In this document: in pieces, positions 34,901 through 41,536 of the stretch
Position numbering within the stretch: the stretch's first letter is position 1
How the letters are laid out: every line of letters begins with the position of its first letter
Origin: Phil1 sp040767925
GTDB taxonomy: Bacteria > Bacillota > Clostridia > Christensenellales > CAG-138
NCBI GenBank assembly: GCA_040767925.1
Contig: JAXGNN010000002.1
Location: 372,001-436,000 of the forward strand
Length of the DNA stretch: 64,000 nucleotides
Reading direction: 5' to 3'
Position numbers and translations under genes: made by a program
Notes under the pieces: model-generated
The model's input: only the letters and a program-made list of their open reading frames with translations
Databases searched by the model: none
What the model was told of the DNA's origin: nothing

Positions 34901-35554
34901 GAAATCAGAAGCGCGGCCACGCCCGACATCGCGGCGGGCGGGCTCAACGAGCTCTTCGGCGAGGAGGGCGTGTACACGGCCGCCGACGCGGAGGTCGTCG
35001 CGGCGGGCGGCACAGTCGAAATACGGCTCGTCGCCGAGATCCAACAGAAGGAAATGCTCGACGCCGACGAAGCCGAAAAAATCGCAGACATCGCGGGCGG
35101 GCGGCGCATCGGCATGTACCTCGAGCTGACGCTCGTCAAGACCGTGTACGACGGCGCGGGCAACGAACTTTCCAAAACGGAGCTGACGGACGTGCAAAGC
35201 CTCGTCGAGATCGCGATCCCCATCCCCGACGAGATGAAGGGCAGCGAGATCATCGCCGTCTACCGCGCGCACGGGGGCGTTGTTGAGGCGCTTCCTATCG
35301 GCGCCGCGAACGCCAACGCAAACGGCGAGTACTGTGAGATCGGCGAAGGCTACGTCACGCTGCACGTCAACCGGTTCTCGACCTACGCGCTCGCGACTTC
35401 CGGGCGGACGGCCGCCGGGGCGTGTTCCGTCCACTGGTGGCTGCTCGCGGTACTTATCCTGATCCTCGTCGCGGGCACGCTCGTCGCGCGCCGCAACATG
35501 AGGCGTATAGAAGAAGCGAAAGGAGGGGCAGGCAATGGCCGGGTGCTGGATTGA
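28913..35554 (+). CDS. Giant surface protein: L-type lectin, Ig-like and 13 tandem 77-residue modules, C-terminal membrane anchor
   Basis: A 2,213-residue cell-surface protein. A signal peptide (1-28) leads to a bacterial L-type lectin domain (about 32-255; GLAFIVYKSD, SIIVEFDTYQNTEY, VGFSASTGG), then an Ig-like domain (361-455) and MBG/YDG-type domains (457-715). About 716-1718 are 13 tandem modules of about 77 residues, each with [YND/TG] after a MIA-I block, DYTVSYxNNxNAGTA and GNYxGSAS. Then come an Ig-like YQWTRDG domain, an FnIII-like domain, a carboxypeptidase-regulatory-like domain (about 1904-1985), a soluble domain and a transmembrane helix (WWLLAVLILILVAG) with a basic tail. There is no LPxTG. 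It likely binds glycans on host or neighbouring cells. GAAGGAGA precedes the start. Confidence 0.88.
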   Translation: MAKTKSMKLIVAAVALLLVAALTPVRVSAAGEAIAICLELNGFNSTNTSGASGNTLIRVDGSATTYNNALRLTQPNYSQAGTAVRRNQIKLENGFSTYFQFKLSEGSNPPADGLAFIVYKSDTPQIGEYGGGLGYMGIGNSIIVEFDTYQNTEYGDPSSPSKYHFAIMKNGNPSHSGQPYQTYASIYGSTIHVWVDYNGATGNLTVVCGTSSTRSGNSNTLTRNVGTELVGQNVFVGFSASTGGSYEYHDVYKWYFKNSYVSGGLSSSAGSYTQGASTVGITVDSTSTPTYANIVLRDATGAAISGAADIYIDDALKASGVSVGASGYQYSLSGIPKGSHIIRAVASGGASNYLSFTLPAAAPNIASHPASQTVSVGSPASFSVSASSPDGGALSYQWQANGGGGWGNIGGANGASYGIGSATINDNGKRFRCLITNTVNGQTASAYTNEATLTVNRLPGSISITGDPSKVYDGAAATNPAVTKSGTGAVSYAYYTDSAGSPGAQISAPSNAGVYWVRATLAQTDTYTQASDQKKFTIAKLPIASGAQAAALLSYGNAPRVYNGSPQALAVSPASGVTGLGAITVYYEGDAGTTYPKSTTPPTDAGAYKVSASIAEGMNYGAYSDLALCVMSVGKANFTGVGVAAFNGTYDGNPHGVAITGAPSGTTVTYSVTDPLANDLAEAPSFTAAGTYTVYYRLHNPNYNDLTGSATVVIAKKSLSAAMIGSISDVVYDGSTHAPLPSITDGTPSILAPSDYTVSYQNNRNAGTATFTVTATAGGNYQGSASRSFTIKKKALTDGMIAAIAEATYNGAAHAPALTVADGNPSVITASDYTVSYTNNVNAGAATATITATPGGNYEGSASRAFTIGKKALAASMVAAIPDLTYTGAALTPALSVTDGSPSAIKPPDYTVSYADNVDAGTATVTIAATGNGNYRGAVDVHFTIGKKALDATMIAEIAAVVYNGAAHTPAVAVTDGNPSAIKASDYTVSYQNNRNAGTAAVTITAAEGGNYKGSASRAFTIEKKALSNDMIAALPDTTYNGAAHTPALTVTDGAPGIIATSDYTVSYTGNVNAGTATATITATAGGNYKGFASAQFVIHKKMLSGLMIADIPGLTYTGAALEPLPFVTDGIPNAIQASDYTVSYTNNVNAGIAHVMISATAGGNYAGFGLKSFMIQKKALDATMIAGIAAVTYDGSAHTPTISVTDGSPGTIKASDYTVSYQNNVNAGTATVTVAAAEGGNYKGSASRAFTINKKALSDGMIAAIAAVTYNGAAQTPALTVTDGTPSIIAASDYTVSYTNNVHAGAATATIAATLNGNYSGAASRTFTVNKKPLDAAMIAAIASRTYDGTAYEPALTVADGAPSIITAADYTVSYSTNVNAGTATATITATEGGNYAGSASRAYTIDKKALTADMVAEIVPLTYTGSPLAPPPVVTDGSPSIIKPSDYAVSYANNVNAGTATVTVAATAAGNYEGVVSKTFAIGKKPLTEAMIVFIASAAYTGAPQYPMVIVADGGPSAIRATDYAVSYSNNVSAGYGTVTVTASAAGNYSGSASKVFAIEKAKLATAAVAPVPSVTYDGRAHTPIPAVTAGGVPISAAEYTVSYLNNTNAGTASILIAAVSQGNYEGTITVTFKINRRQLSDGMISSISDWTYTGSAIEPSFTVKDGSLGTVGASQYTVSYVDNTNAGTARVVITARQGGNYAGFATRSFSILPATVSGTASIPAEAKVGDTLEADLSGVTPKAAAGSLAYQWTRDGAAIAGATSASYTATDADAGKTLSVVVTANGNYAGSFTSGGAAIAKNAQPDPGGGSPVTLDAPQFGANGGVSIGGSVNLGEGAYQAEISFRTPGGEWQSVPGAFDGNSFNASLEGLAPGKTYEYRVTVTANGETHVTTGRFRVPEAGGAAAGSISGTVADDTGLGRGITVTIEAGNTIVASVTGLQNGGSFEFVSVPDGVYNLVADNGGYRVTRIVTVQNGEAVGNITMTLGKKQSVVEIRSAATPDIAAGGLNELFGEEGVYTAADAEVVAAGGTVEIRLVAEIQQKEMLDADEAEKIADIAGGRRIGMYLELTLVKTVYDGAGNELSKTELTDVQSLVEIAIPIPDEMKGSEIIAVYRAHGGVVEALPIGAANANANGEYCEIGEGYVTLHVNRFSTYALATSGRTAAGACSVHWWLLAVLILILVAGTLVARRNMRRIEEAKGGAGNGRVLD
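31060..34065 (+). repeat. Thirteen tandem 231-bp coding repeats
   Basis: The DNA encoding the 77-residue modules repeats about every 231 bp with high identity (for example ACGGTGAGCTAT recurs). Copies near the centre are most alike; the last two diverge. Recombination between copies would change protein length in frame, and short-read assembly could miscount them. Confidence 0.85.
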
Positions 35555-35654
35555 CATCCTTCTCTATGTCGCGATCGGAATCGCCGTACTCGCCTTCGCC
35601 GCGATCTTCCTGATCCAGGGGAAGAAGCTGCGCGAGATCGAAAACGGCAAGTAA
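35535..35654 (+). CDS. 39-residue single-pass membrane miniprotein coupled to the surface protein
   Basis: The ATG at 35535 lies 20 bp before the end of the surface-protein gene in another frame. AAAGGAGGGG lies about eight bases upstream, a near-ideal ribosome-binding site, better than that of the big gene. The product has one hydrophobic helix (DILLYVAIGIAVLAFAAIFL) and a basic tail (QGKKLREIENGK). The strong intrinsic terminator starts 16 bp after its stop. Placement suggests production in step with the adhesin, perhaps helping membrane insertion or anchoring. No homologue is recognised. Confidence 0.75.
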   Translation: MAGCWIDILLYVAIGIAVLAFAAIFLIQGKKLREIENGK

Positions 35655-35670
35655 TCGCATCGGTAAAGAG

Positions 35671-35715
35671 GGGAAAAGCCCGCCGGACTTTCATCACGGC
35701 GGGCTTTTCCCTTTC
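35671..35715 (+). terminator. Long-stem terminator between the surface-protein operon and the Zur gene
   Basis: A 15-bp perfect stem GGGAAAAGCCCGCCG (35671-35685) with CGGCGGGCTTTTCCC (35697-35711), then CTTTCG. The A and T runs inside the stem suit both converging genes. Confidence 0.85.
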
Positions 35716-35717
35716 GT

Positions 35718-36179
35718 TCAGCGGCTGTGGCAATGCCCGCAGGCGCCGGGATCCGTGCCGCCGGGCCGGCATTCCGGGCAGTACCCATAAACCACGAGCT
35801 TGTGGCCCGAAACGGAATATTCCGTCTCGCGCTCGATGCGCTTTTCGTATTCGGCGAGCGGGCAGCTCTCAAGCGGGCGTATGCTGCGGCAGCCGAGGCA
35901 CACGAGGTAATGCCTGTGCGCCGCGTGGTTATACTCGAAGAACGCGCGCGGGTCGCCGGGGATGTTGAGCGAGGCCGCGAGGTTCTTTTCGATCAGCGCC
36001 TCGAGGACCCGGTAGACCGTGGAGAGGTTCGCCGCCACGCCTCGGTTCCTCAGCTCGAGGTAGATCTGCTCGACGGCGAGCGGCGCGTCGCTCTTCTCGA
36101 GGATGTCGAGCACCACGACGCGCTGGCGCGTGCTTCGAAGGCCGCTGCGCGCGAGCGCGCCCGGATCGTTCCGCTTCAT
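35718..36179 (-). CDS. zur: Fur-family zinc-uptake repressor (Zur-like)
   Basis: A 153-residue Fur-family metalloregulator. The winged helix (STRQRVVVLDILEKSDAPLAVEQIYLELRNRG, NLSTVYRVLEALIEKNL) precedes the HAAHRHYLVCLGCRSI metal block; a C-terminal YCPECR supplies the second CxxC of the structural zinc site. Extra CGHCHSR at the very end adds more possible ligands. I start at the ATG at 36179 (MKRNDP), with GGAGGG five bases upstream; it overlaps the end of znuB as ATGA. Zinc rather than iron specificity is inferred from its place as the last gene of the znuACB operon. Confidence 0.85.
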   Translation of the reverse strand: MKRNDPGALARSGLRSTRQRVVVLDILEKSDAPLAVEQIYLELRNRGVAANLSTVYRVLEALIEKNLAASLNIPGDPRAFFEYNHAAHRHYLVCLGCRSIRPLESCPLAEYEKRIERETEYSVSGHKLVVYGYCPECRPGGTDPGACGHCHSR

Positions 36180-37033
36180 GAGAGCCCTCCGCATTCCCCG
36201 CGCTTACGCGATTTTCGATCCTTGATTTTCTCGTGCGCCGCGTGCGCGACGAAAACGAGGAAATAGCAGGCCACGGCGATGATCGCGATGCACGCGCCGG
36301 AGGCGATGTTCATCGCGTAGGAGGCCCAGAGCCCCGCGACGCAATACGCCGCGCCGAGAAGGGCCGAGTAGACCATCCGCCATTTCAAATTGCCCGTGAG
36401 CATGCCGGCCGCCGCCGCGGGCGCCGTGAGCAGCGCCATCACGAGGATGATGCCTACCACGCGGATGAGCGCCACGATGGTCATGGCGATGAGGATGAGA
36501 AGCAGGTATTCGAGCAAAGCCGTGCGCACGCCGATGATGGCGGCGAACTCCTCGTCGAAGAGATACGCCTTCCAGTCGTTGAAGAAGACGACGACGGCGG
36601 CCGTCACGACGAAGGCGAACGCGCCCGCGAGCGCGAGGTCCGTGCCCGTGACGGAGAGGATGCTGCCGAAGAGGTATGAGCTGAGATCCGGCGGGTAGCC
36701 CGGCATGAGGCCGATGAAGAGGATGCCCAGCGCCATCCCGAGCGACCAGAAGAGGCCGACTATCACATCCGAGCGCGCGCCGCCGCGCCGTCGGACATAG
36801 CCGACGCCCACGGCCGACAGCACGGAAAAAAGGAACGCGCCGAGGATGGGCTCGAACCCTAGAAGATACCCGAGGCCCACGCCGCCGTAGGACGTGTGCG
36901 CGATGCCCCCGCTCATCATGACGAGCTTCTTCTCGATGACGATCACGCCCACGACGCCGCACACGACGCTCGCGAGCAGGCCCGAAAAGAGGGCGTTTCT
37001 TAAGAACTGATAACGGAAGAGCGCCTCAATCAC
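36176..37033 (-). CDS. znuB: Zinc ABC transporter permease
   Basis: A 285-residue ABC-3 family permease with about eight hydrophobic helices. MIEALFRYQFLRNALFSGLLASVVCGVVGVIVIEKKLVMMSGGIAHTSYGGVGLGYLLG is the diagnostic N-terminus of ZnuB/TroC-type permeases. The GTG at 37033 has GGGGGA upstream, and the gene overlaps znuC by 8 bp. It forms the membrane channel of a metal importer with the ATPase and binding protein encoded just upstream. Confidence 0.93.
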   Translation of the reverse strand: MIEALFRYQFLRNALFSGLLASVVCGVVGVIVIEKKLVMMSGGIAHTSYGGVGLGYLLGFEPILGAFLFSVLSAVGVGYVRRRGGARSDVIVGLFWSLGMALGILFIGLMPGYPPDLSSYLFGSILSVTGTDLALAGAFAFVVTAAVVVFFNDWKAYLFDEEFAAIIGVRTALLEYLLLILIAMTIVALIRVVGIILVMALLTAPAAAAGMLTGNLKWRMVYSALLGAAYCVAGLWASYAMNIASGACIAIIAVACYFLVFVAHAAHEKIKDRKSRKRGECGGLS

Positions 37034-37805
37034 AGCAATGTCCCCCTTCCCCGTGCTCCCTTAACACCCTGTGGGGCACGCCGTGCGCGATGAGGTCCAC
37101 GGGGCAGCCGTAGAGGCTGTTGACCGCGGCCTCCGTCAGTTCCGGCTCGCCGTGGTAGACGAGGCGCCCGTTGAGGCATGCGAGCCGCCTCACCTGCGAG
37201 GAGACCGCGAGCAGGTCGTGCGTGACGAGTATGATCGTCATGCGGCGGTTCAGCTCCCAAAGGAGGGAATAGATCTGCTCGCGCGAGGCGGCGTCCACGC
37301 TCGCCGTCGGCTCGTCGAGCAAAAGGAGTTTGGGGTTCACGGCGAGGGCGCGCGCGATGAGCATTTTTTGGAATTCGCCCCCCGAAAGGTCGGAGAGCCT
37401 GCGCGCGGCGAGCGCCGCGAGCCCCACCTGCTCGATGAGGGCGCGCGCGGCCTCCCGGTCCTCCTTCGAATAGGCGAAAAACGGGGAAAGCCCCTTCTTG
37501 AGCCTGCCCGTGAGCACGACCTCCAGAAGCGTGATGGGGAAGCGCCGGTCGAGCGCCGCGAACTGCGGCACGTAGCCGATCGCGGCCCTGCCGCCGCCCG
37601 GCGCCGCGCCGAAGACCTCAACGACGCCCTTCGCGGGCGGCACGAGGCCCAATATGGCCTTCAATAACGTGGACTTACCGCCGCCGTTGGGGCCGATGAT
37701 GCCCAGGTACTCCCCTTCCTCCACGTCGAGGCGGACGTCCGTTAAAGCCGGGTTCCGCCCGTAATAGACCGAAAGGTCCTCAATATGAACCGCCCTCGCG
37801 CTCAT
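37026..37805 (-). CDS. znuC: Zinc ABC transporter ATP-binding protein
   Basis: A 259-residue ABC ATPase with Walker A GPNGGGKSTLLK, signature LSGGEFQKMLIARAL, Walker B LLLLDEPTASVD and switch His in ILVTHDL. YVPQFAALDRRFPITLLEVVLTGRL is typical of the metal-uptake subfamily (ZnuC/MntB). The start overlaps the znuA stop by 4 bp (ATGA) and its end overlaps znuB by 8 bp, giving tight translational coupling. It powers metal import at the cytoplasmic face. Confidence 0.94.
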   Translation of the reverse strand: MSARAVHIEDLSVYYGRNPALTDVRLDVEEGEYLGIIGPNGGGKSTLLKAILGLVPPAKGVVEVFGAAPGGGRAAIGYVPQFAALDRRFPITLLEVVLTGRLKKGLSPFFAYSKEDREAARALIEQVGLAALAARRLSDLSGGEFQKMLIARALAVNPKLLLLDEPTASVDAASREQIYSLLWELNRRMTIILVTHDLLAVSSQVRRLACLNGRLVYHGEPELTEAAVNSLYGCPVDLIAHGVPHRVLREHGEGGHCCD

Positions 37806-38683
37806 TTCATCGCCTCCCGGAGGGCGTCCGCCATGGCGATGAGGCTGTCGATATAATCGGCGGAGAGGGGCGAGAGCATGGCGGAAGTTCCGCCGATCTC
37901 CTCGGCGAACTGCGCGGACTGGCTGCCGTCTATTTCTTCCTGGTAGAAAACGGTCGTGATGTTCTTCTCACGCGCGAGGTCGATCATCTCCCGGATGCGC
38001 TGAGCGGTCGCCTCCTTGCCCTCCTCCTCGAGCGCGTACATCGTAAGGCCGTAGTCGTCCGCGAAATAGCCGAATGCCGGGTGGTAGACGATGAAGGCCT
38101 TGTTCGCGGCGTCCAGGAAGATGCTGCGGATGTATTCATCCAGCTCATCCAGCCTGAGGTTATACGCCTCGGCGTTTTTTTCATATGTTTCCGCGTTCTC
38201 GGGGTCGAAGGCGGCCATCTCGCGCGCGATGGCCGAAACCATCACCTTCGCCCGCTTGGGCGAGAGCCAGATGTGCGGGTCGGGCTCGCCGTTCTCGAAA
38301 ACGAGGGGCGGATAGGCCGCGTTGACCTCGTCCTGCAGGCGGATGTATTGGATGCCGCCGATGTTGGGCAGTATGTACGCCTCCTCAACCGGCACGCCGA
38401 CGGCGAAATAGAGCGACGCGTCACTGAACTTTTCCATCTGCCCGGGCGCGGGCTCGTAGGTCTCGACGCTGCTGCCCGGCGGCACCATGGAGACGACCTC
38501 GACGAGGTTTCCGCACACCGCCTCGACGAACGCCTGCTGCGGCGCGATGGTCACGGCGACAACGGGTTTTTTCGGGCCTTCCCCGGCGTCCTTTCCGGGC
38601 AATTCTTTCTTCTCGCAGCCCGCGAGCGCCGCGAGGGCGAGGGCGAGCGCGAGCAGCAGCGACAGGGTTCTTGCTTTTTTCAT
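37802..38683 (-). CDS. znuA: Zinc ABC transporter substrate-binding lipoprotein
   Basis: A 293-residue cluster A-I binding protein with a lipobox signal (LAALAGCEKK). Family metal ligands are expected as three His and one acidic residue. HIWLSP and YHPAFGYF supply two His and FYQEEIDG the acidic site, but the first ligand, usually His in the motif PH-x-YEP, reads VETYEP, so Glu takes its place. There is no His-rich loop. It is first in the operon znuA-znuC-znuB-zur; the promoter region carries an inverted repeat that suits Zur control. Manganese specificity cannot be fully excluded. Confidence 0.88.
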   Translation of the reverse strand: MKKARTLSLLLALALALAALAGCEKKELPGKDAGEGPKKPVVAVTIAPQQAFVEAVCGNLVEVVSMVPPGSSVETYEPAPGQMEKFSDASLYFAVGVPVEEAYILPNIGGIQYIRLQDEVNAAYPPLVFENGEPDPHIWLSPKRAKVMVSAIAREMAAFDPENAETYEKNAEAYNLRLDELDEYIRSIFLDAANKAFIVYHPAFGYFADDYGLTMYALEEEGKEATAQRIREMIDLAREKNITTVFYQEEIDGSQSAQFAEEIGGTSAMLSPLSADYIDSLIAMADALREAMK

Positions 38684-38706
38684 GATCGTATCCTTTGCGT
38701 TCTTAA

Positions 38707-38729
38707 ATGCAAACGCTTCGCATTTGCAT
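38707..38729. promoter_or_regulatory. Candidate Zur operator between znuA and sodC
   Basis: Perfect inverted repeat ATGCAAA-N9-TTTGCAT (38707-38713, 38723-38729), overlapping a second palindrome TGCATATGCA (38725-38734). It lies 24 bp upstream of znuA and 122 bp upstream of the divergent superoxide dismutase gene, in the only shared control region. The spacing differs from the Bacillus Zur box. Confidence 0.5.
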
Positions 38730-38850
38730 ATGCATTCTACAATCGAAGCGCGATCCTGTCAACCGCGAAATAACGCGAAATAAGCGGAACGGTCCGGTTT
38801 TCCCAAAACGCGGCGAAAGCTCATATTCTGAAAGAAAAGAGGTGTCAAAC

Positions 38851-39327
38851 ATGAAACATCCGAACCGTTCCGTCATGATGCTGCCCCTCGGCGCGCCCGC
38901 CGCGCGCACCGTCGTCCGTGGGGACGCTTCGCACCCCGCGCTCCGGGGGAAGGTCGCTTTCTACCATTCGGGCGGCGGCACCGTGATGACCGCAGAGTTC
39001 ACAGGCCTGCCTTACGACCCCACGCCCTGCGCCGCGAACATCTGCGCGCTGCACATCCACGCGGTTGGCGAGTGCGTGCCGCCGTTTGCGAGCGCGGGCG
39101 GGCACTATAACCCGGGCAACTGCCCCCACCCCGCGCACGCGGGCGACCTGCCGCCGCTCTTCTCGAACCGGGGCGTCGCGTGGCAGGCCTTCTACACGGA
39201 GCGCTTCCGGCCGGAGGACGTGATCGGCAAAAGCGTCATCGTGCACGACAAGCGGGACGATTTCACCTCGCAGCCCGCGGGCGACGCCGGAAACCGCATC
39301 GCGTGCGGGGTGATCGAGAAGGCGTAG
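38851..39327 (+). CDS. sodC: Copper/zinc superoxide dismutase-like protein without signal peptide
   Basis: A 158-residue CuZn-SOD fold protein. Copper ligands appear as LHIHAVGEC (two His), GGHYNP (bridging His) and IVHDKRDDF; zinc ligands as CPHPAHAGDLP with its Asp. Cysteines in GEC and RIACGVIE can form the conserved disulfide. Bacterial enzymes are usually exported, but no signal peptide is visible from the ATG at 38851, which has GAGGTG seven bases upstream. It faces the znu operon across a common palindrome, so zinc-dependent control is plausible. Confidence 0.85.
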   Translation: MKHPNRSVMMLPLGAPAARTVVRGDASHPALRGKVAFYHSGGGTVMTAEFTGLPYDPTPCAANICALHIHAVGECVPPFASAGGHYNPGNCPHPAHAGDLPPLFSNRGVAWQAFYTERFRPEDVIGKSVIVHDKRDDFTSQPAGDAGNRIACGVIEKA

Positions 39328-39474
39328 GCCGCTTGCGCAAGCGCAGGCGCGCGGGCGCACAGAGCCCGCGCGCCCCCATAGGACAAGCGTGCCGGGCCGC
39401 GGGTTTCCATTTTCGGCCTGAAATGATAAAATCCTTATGCGGGCGCGCCCGCAATGCTTATGAACGGAGAGAAT

Positions 39475-40299
39475 ATGGACAGAAACGAATTTGAGAGGAT
39501 CAAGGCGAAGGCGGCGGCGCTTTCGCATTCCTCGTTTGAGTACCTCGAATACGAGCACGTCGCGGATTACGGCGCGGTGGTCAATGCGCAAGACCTCGTC
39601 ATCGTGCGGGGCATGAACGCCGGGGCGGGCATGGAGGAAATCCACTGGGCGGCGAACGGCGCTGAGGCGCTGATCGCGGAAACGCGAAAATTGGAAAAGC
39701 CCGCGCTCGTCACCTTCATCCCGGAGCAATGGAAGCCCGAACTCGAAAGAAACGGTTTTTGCGAATACGGCGTGCTGCGCGAATACCGCATCGGCGCGCT
39801 CGAATGCCTGGAGGACCCCAAGCACGTATGCGCACCGATCGAAAACGGGGAATGCGCCGCCGCCGCGGCCGTGACGGAGGCCTGCCGCTTCCAGAGCCGC
39901 GAGTTTTGCGGCGAGACGCCGGAGTGGATGGCCGACTGGATCGCGGGGGAGGACCCCGACGCGAAGGCCGTCCGCGCGCGCGACTGCGCCGTGCTCGCCT
40001 GCCGCGAGGACGGGCGCGTCGCGGGCGTCGCCTGCGTCGCGATCTATGCCGACGAGAGCCCGCGGGGCGCTGTACTCTGGGTCCGGGAACTCGCCGTGGC
40101 GCCGGAATTCCAGGGGAAGGGCTACGGGAAGTCCCTCCTGCTCTCGGCGCTCGCGTACGGCTGTGCGCATGGCGCCAAGCGCGCCTTTCTCATGGCGGAC
40201 GACCTCAACGCGAACGCGGTCGCGCTTTACAAAAAGGCGGGATTTTCGCCCAACGAAAGCGAGGCGCAGATCGACATGATCTACGTCCCGGAAGGCTAG
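39475..40299 (+). CDS. GNAT-family N-acetyltransferase
   Basis: A 274-residue protein whose C-terminal half is a GNAT domain: VLWVRELAVAPEFQGKGYGKSLLLSALAYG is the acetyl-CoA-binding motif A, followed by AFLMADDLNANAVALYKKAGF. The N-terminal half looks like a degenerate second GNAT or substrate-binding domain. I chose the ATG at 39475 (MDRNEF), preceded by GGAGAG; the upstream frame to 39454 is not needed. The acceptor substrate is unknown. It stands alone between sodC and convergent genes. Confidence 0.85.
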   Translation: MDRNEFERIKAKAAALSHSSFEYLEYEHVADYGAVVNAQDLVIVRGMNAGAGMEEIHWAANGAEALIAETRKLEKPALVTFIPEQWKPELERNGFCEYGVLREYRIGALECLEDPKHVCAPIENGECAAAAAVTEACRFQSREFCGETPEWMADWIAGEDPDAKAVRARDCAVLACREDGRVAGVACVAIYADESPRGAVLWVRELAVAPEFQGKGYGKSLLLSALAYGCAHGAKRAFLMADDLNANAVALYKKAGFSPNESEAQIDMIYVPEG

Positions 40300-40324
40300 G
40301 CGCATTTCACGGAGCCGCTGCGCT

Positions 40325-40609
40325 TTACGCGCCCGCGGCCTCCCTCTCCCGATCCTTCTTCCTGAAGTGCAGATACAGGAAAAAATCCGTGGATATCATG
40401 GCGAGGTTGAGGATGTAGAGCGCCATCACGATATCCCTGCTGTAGAGGAGCTTGTGCGCGATGCCGGCGACGTAGCCCGCCATCAGCACGAAGAGGAACA
40501 GCCCGCTCTTGCCCTTCGCGGAGCGGTTGCGAAGCGTCTTTATGATGTTGATCGGCCACGCCGCGCCAAAGCACAGCAGCATGATGGCCTCGAAGGTGCT
40601 GATTCCCAA
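40325..40609 (-). CDS. Small PQ-loop-like membrane protein
   Basis: About 94 residues with three hydrophobic helices: FEAIMLLCFGAAWPINIIKTLRNRSAKGKS, LFLFVLMAGYVAGIAHKLL and YILNLAMISTDFFLYL. The W-P-x-x-I-I-K-T-x-R-x-x-S-A-K-G block matches the PQ-loop/SemiSWEET repeat with Trp-Pro in place of Pro-Gln. These half-transporters dimerize to move sugars or amino acids. The open frame reaches 40783, but conserved sequence begins near a TTG at 40609 preceded by AAAGG ten bases upstream; an internal ATG at 40573 is too late for helix 1. Start is uncertain. Confidence 0.62.
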   Translation of the reverse strand: MGISTFEAIMLLCFGAAWPINIIKTLRNRSAKGKSGLFLFVLMAGYVAGIAHKLLYSRDIVMALYILNLAMISTDFFLYLHFRKKDREREAAGA

Positions 40610-40704
40610 TTTCAGACAGCCTTTCCCGGGGAAGCGCCGCGATACGCGCGGCGCTTCCCCGCCTAAAGCGAATATTTCCAAAAATCCGGATTGTTGCCGG
40701 GTCG

Positions 40705-41424
40705 TTATTTTGAAGCGTGCTCCTTCGCCATGGCGATGAAGCGCGCGAAGAGGGGCGCGAAATCGGGCGTGCGCTCGTCCCACGCCGCGCCCGTGAGGCG
40801 CTCGGGATGGAACTGGAAGCCCATGATGGGCAGCGACTCGTGCTCGATGGCCTCGACGACGCCCTCCGTAGAGCGCGCGGTGACCCGGAAGCCGGGCGCG
40901 AGTTTTCTTATCGCCTGGTGGTGGGTGCTGTTGGTCCTGAATTTTTCGCCAAAAAGCTCATGCAGCACGGAGCCGGGTTCGGCATAGACCTCGTGGCGGA
41001 TCTTGCCGTTGCCGTGGACGAAGCCGCACTGCTCGAGCAAATCCTGATAGATGTCCCCGCCCATCTGGATGTTGAGGATCTGTATGCCGCGGCAGATGCA
41101 CATGATGGGCTTGCCGCGCTTGAGGAACTCGGGGATGAGCCGCATCTCGTATTCGTCGCGCGGCGAATCGATGTTCACCGTGTCGTTGAGGATTTCCTCG
41201 CCGAAATACTTGGGATGCACGTCGTCCCCGCCGGAAAGCAGCAGCGCGTCGCAGAGCTCGGCAAGCTCCGCTTCGCAGAACTCGCCCGCGAGCCACGGGA
41301 TGCCGCCCGCGGCGACGACGGCCGCGCTGTACGCCTTGGGGCTCTGGAGCTGGCGCGGCTTTTCCGCGCCGTCGGAACCGTTGGAGTCGCTGGTCACGCA
41401 GATGATGGGTTTCCCGTTGAACAT
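40705..41424 (-). CDS. Gamma-glutamyl-gamma-aminobutyrate hydrolase family protein (peptidase C26)
   Basis: A 239-residue class I glutamine-amidotransferase-like hydrolase. The nucleophile Cys lies in MCICRGIQILN, and the catalytic His-x-Glu in FQFHPERL; LLLSGGDDVHPKYFGEE is typical of PuuD-type enzymes. PuuD removes the gamma-glutamyl group during putrescine degradation, while relatives act on folate polyglutamates or other gamma-glutamyl amides. No other putrescine-pathway gene is near, so the substrate is open. Confidence 0.9.
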   Translation of the reverse strand: MFNGKPIICVTSDSNGSDGAEKPRQLQSPKAYSAAVVAAGGIPWLAGEFCEAELAELCDALLLSGGDDVHPKYFGEEILNDTVNIDSPRDEYEMRLIPEFLKRGKPIMCICRGIQILNIQMGGDIYQDLLEQCGFVHGNGKIRHEVYAEPGSVLHELFGEKFRTNSTHHQAIRKLAPGFRVTARSTEGVVEAIEHESLPIMGFQFHPERLTGAAWDERTPDFAPLFARFIAMAKEHASK

Positions 41425-41536
41425 CGTCGAATCTCCTTTTCATATGTCGGTAAAGAGAGCCGCGTCTATTGTACCACCGGCACGCGAAGTTGTGAACATA
41501 GAGAAAAAAGATAGGTGTTAAGGTTTTTTATAGCGA

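Noticed and set aside
31994..35557. A 1,187-codon open frame antisense to the adhesin gene (and another of 861 codons at 29231-31816)
   Set aside because: Both are shadows of a high-GC repetitive gene: their translations are Arg/Gly/Asp-rich with no domains, no ribosome-binding site, and they repeat with the sense modules.
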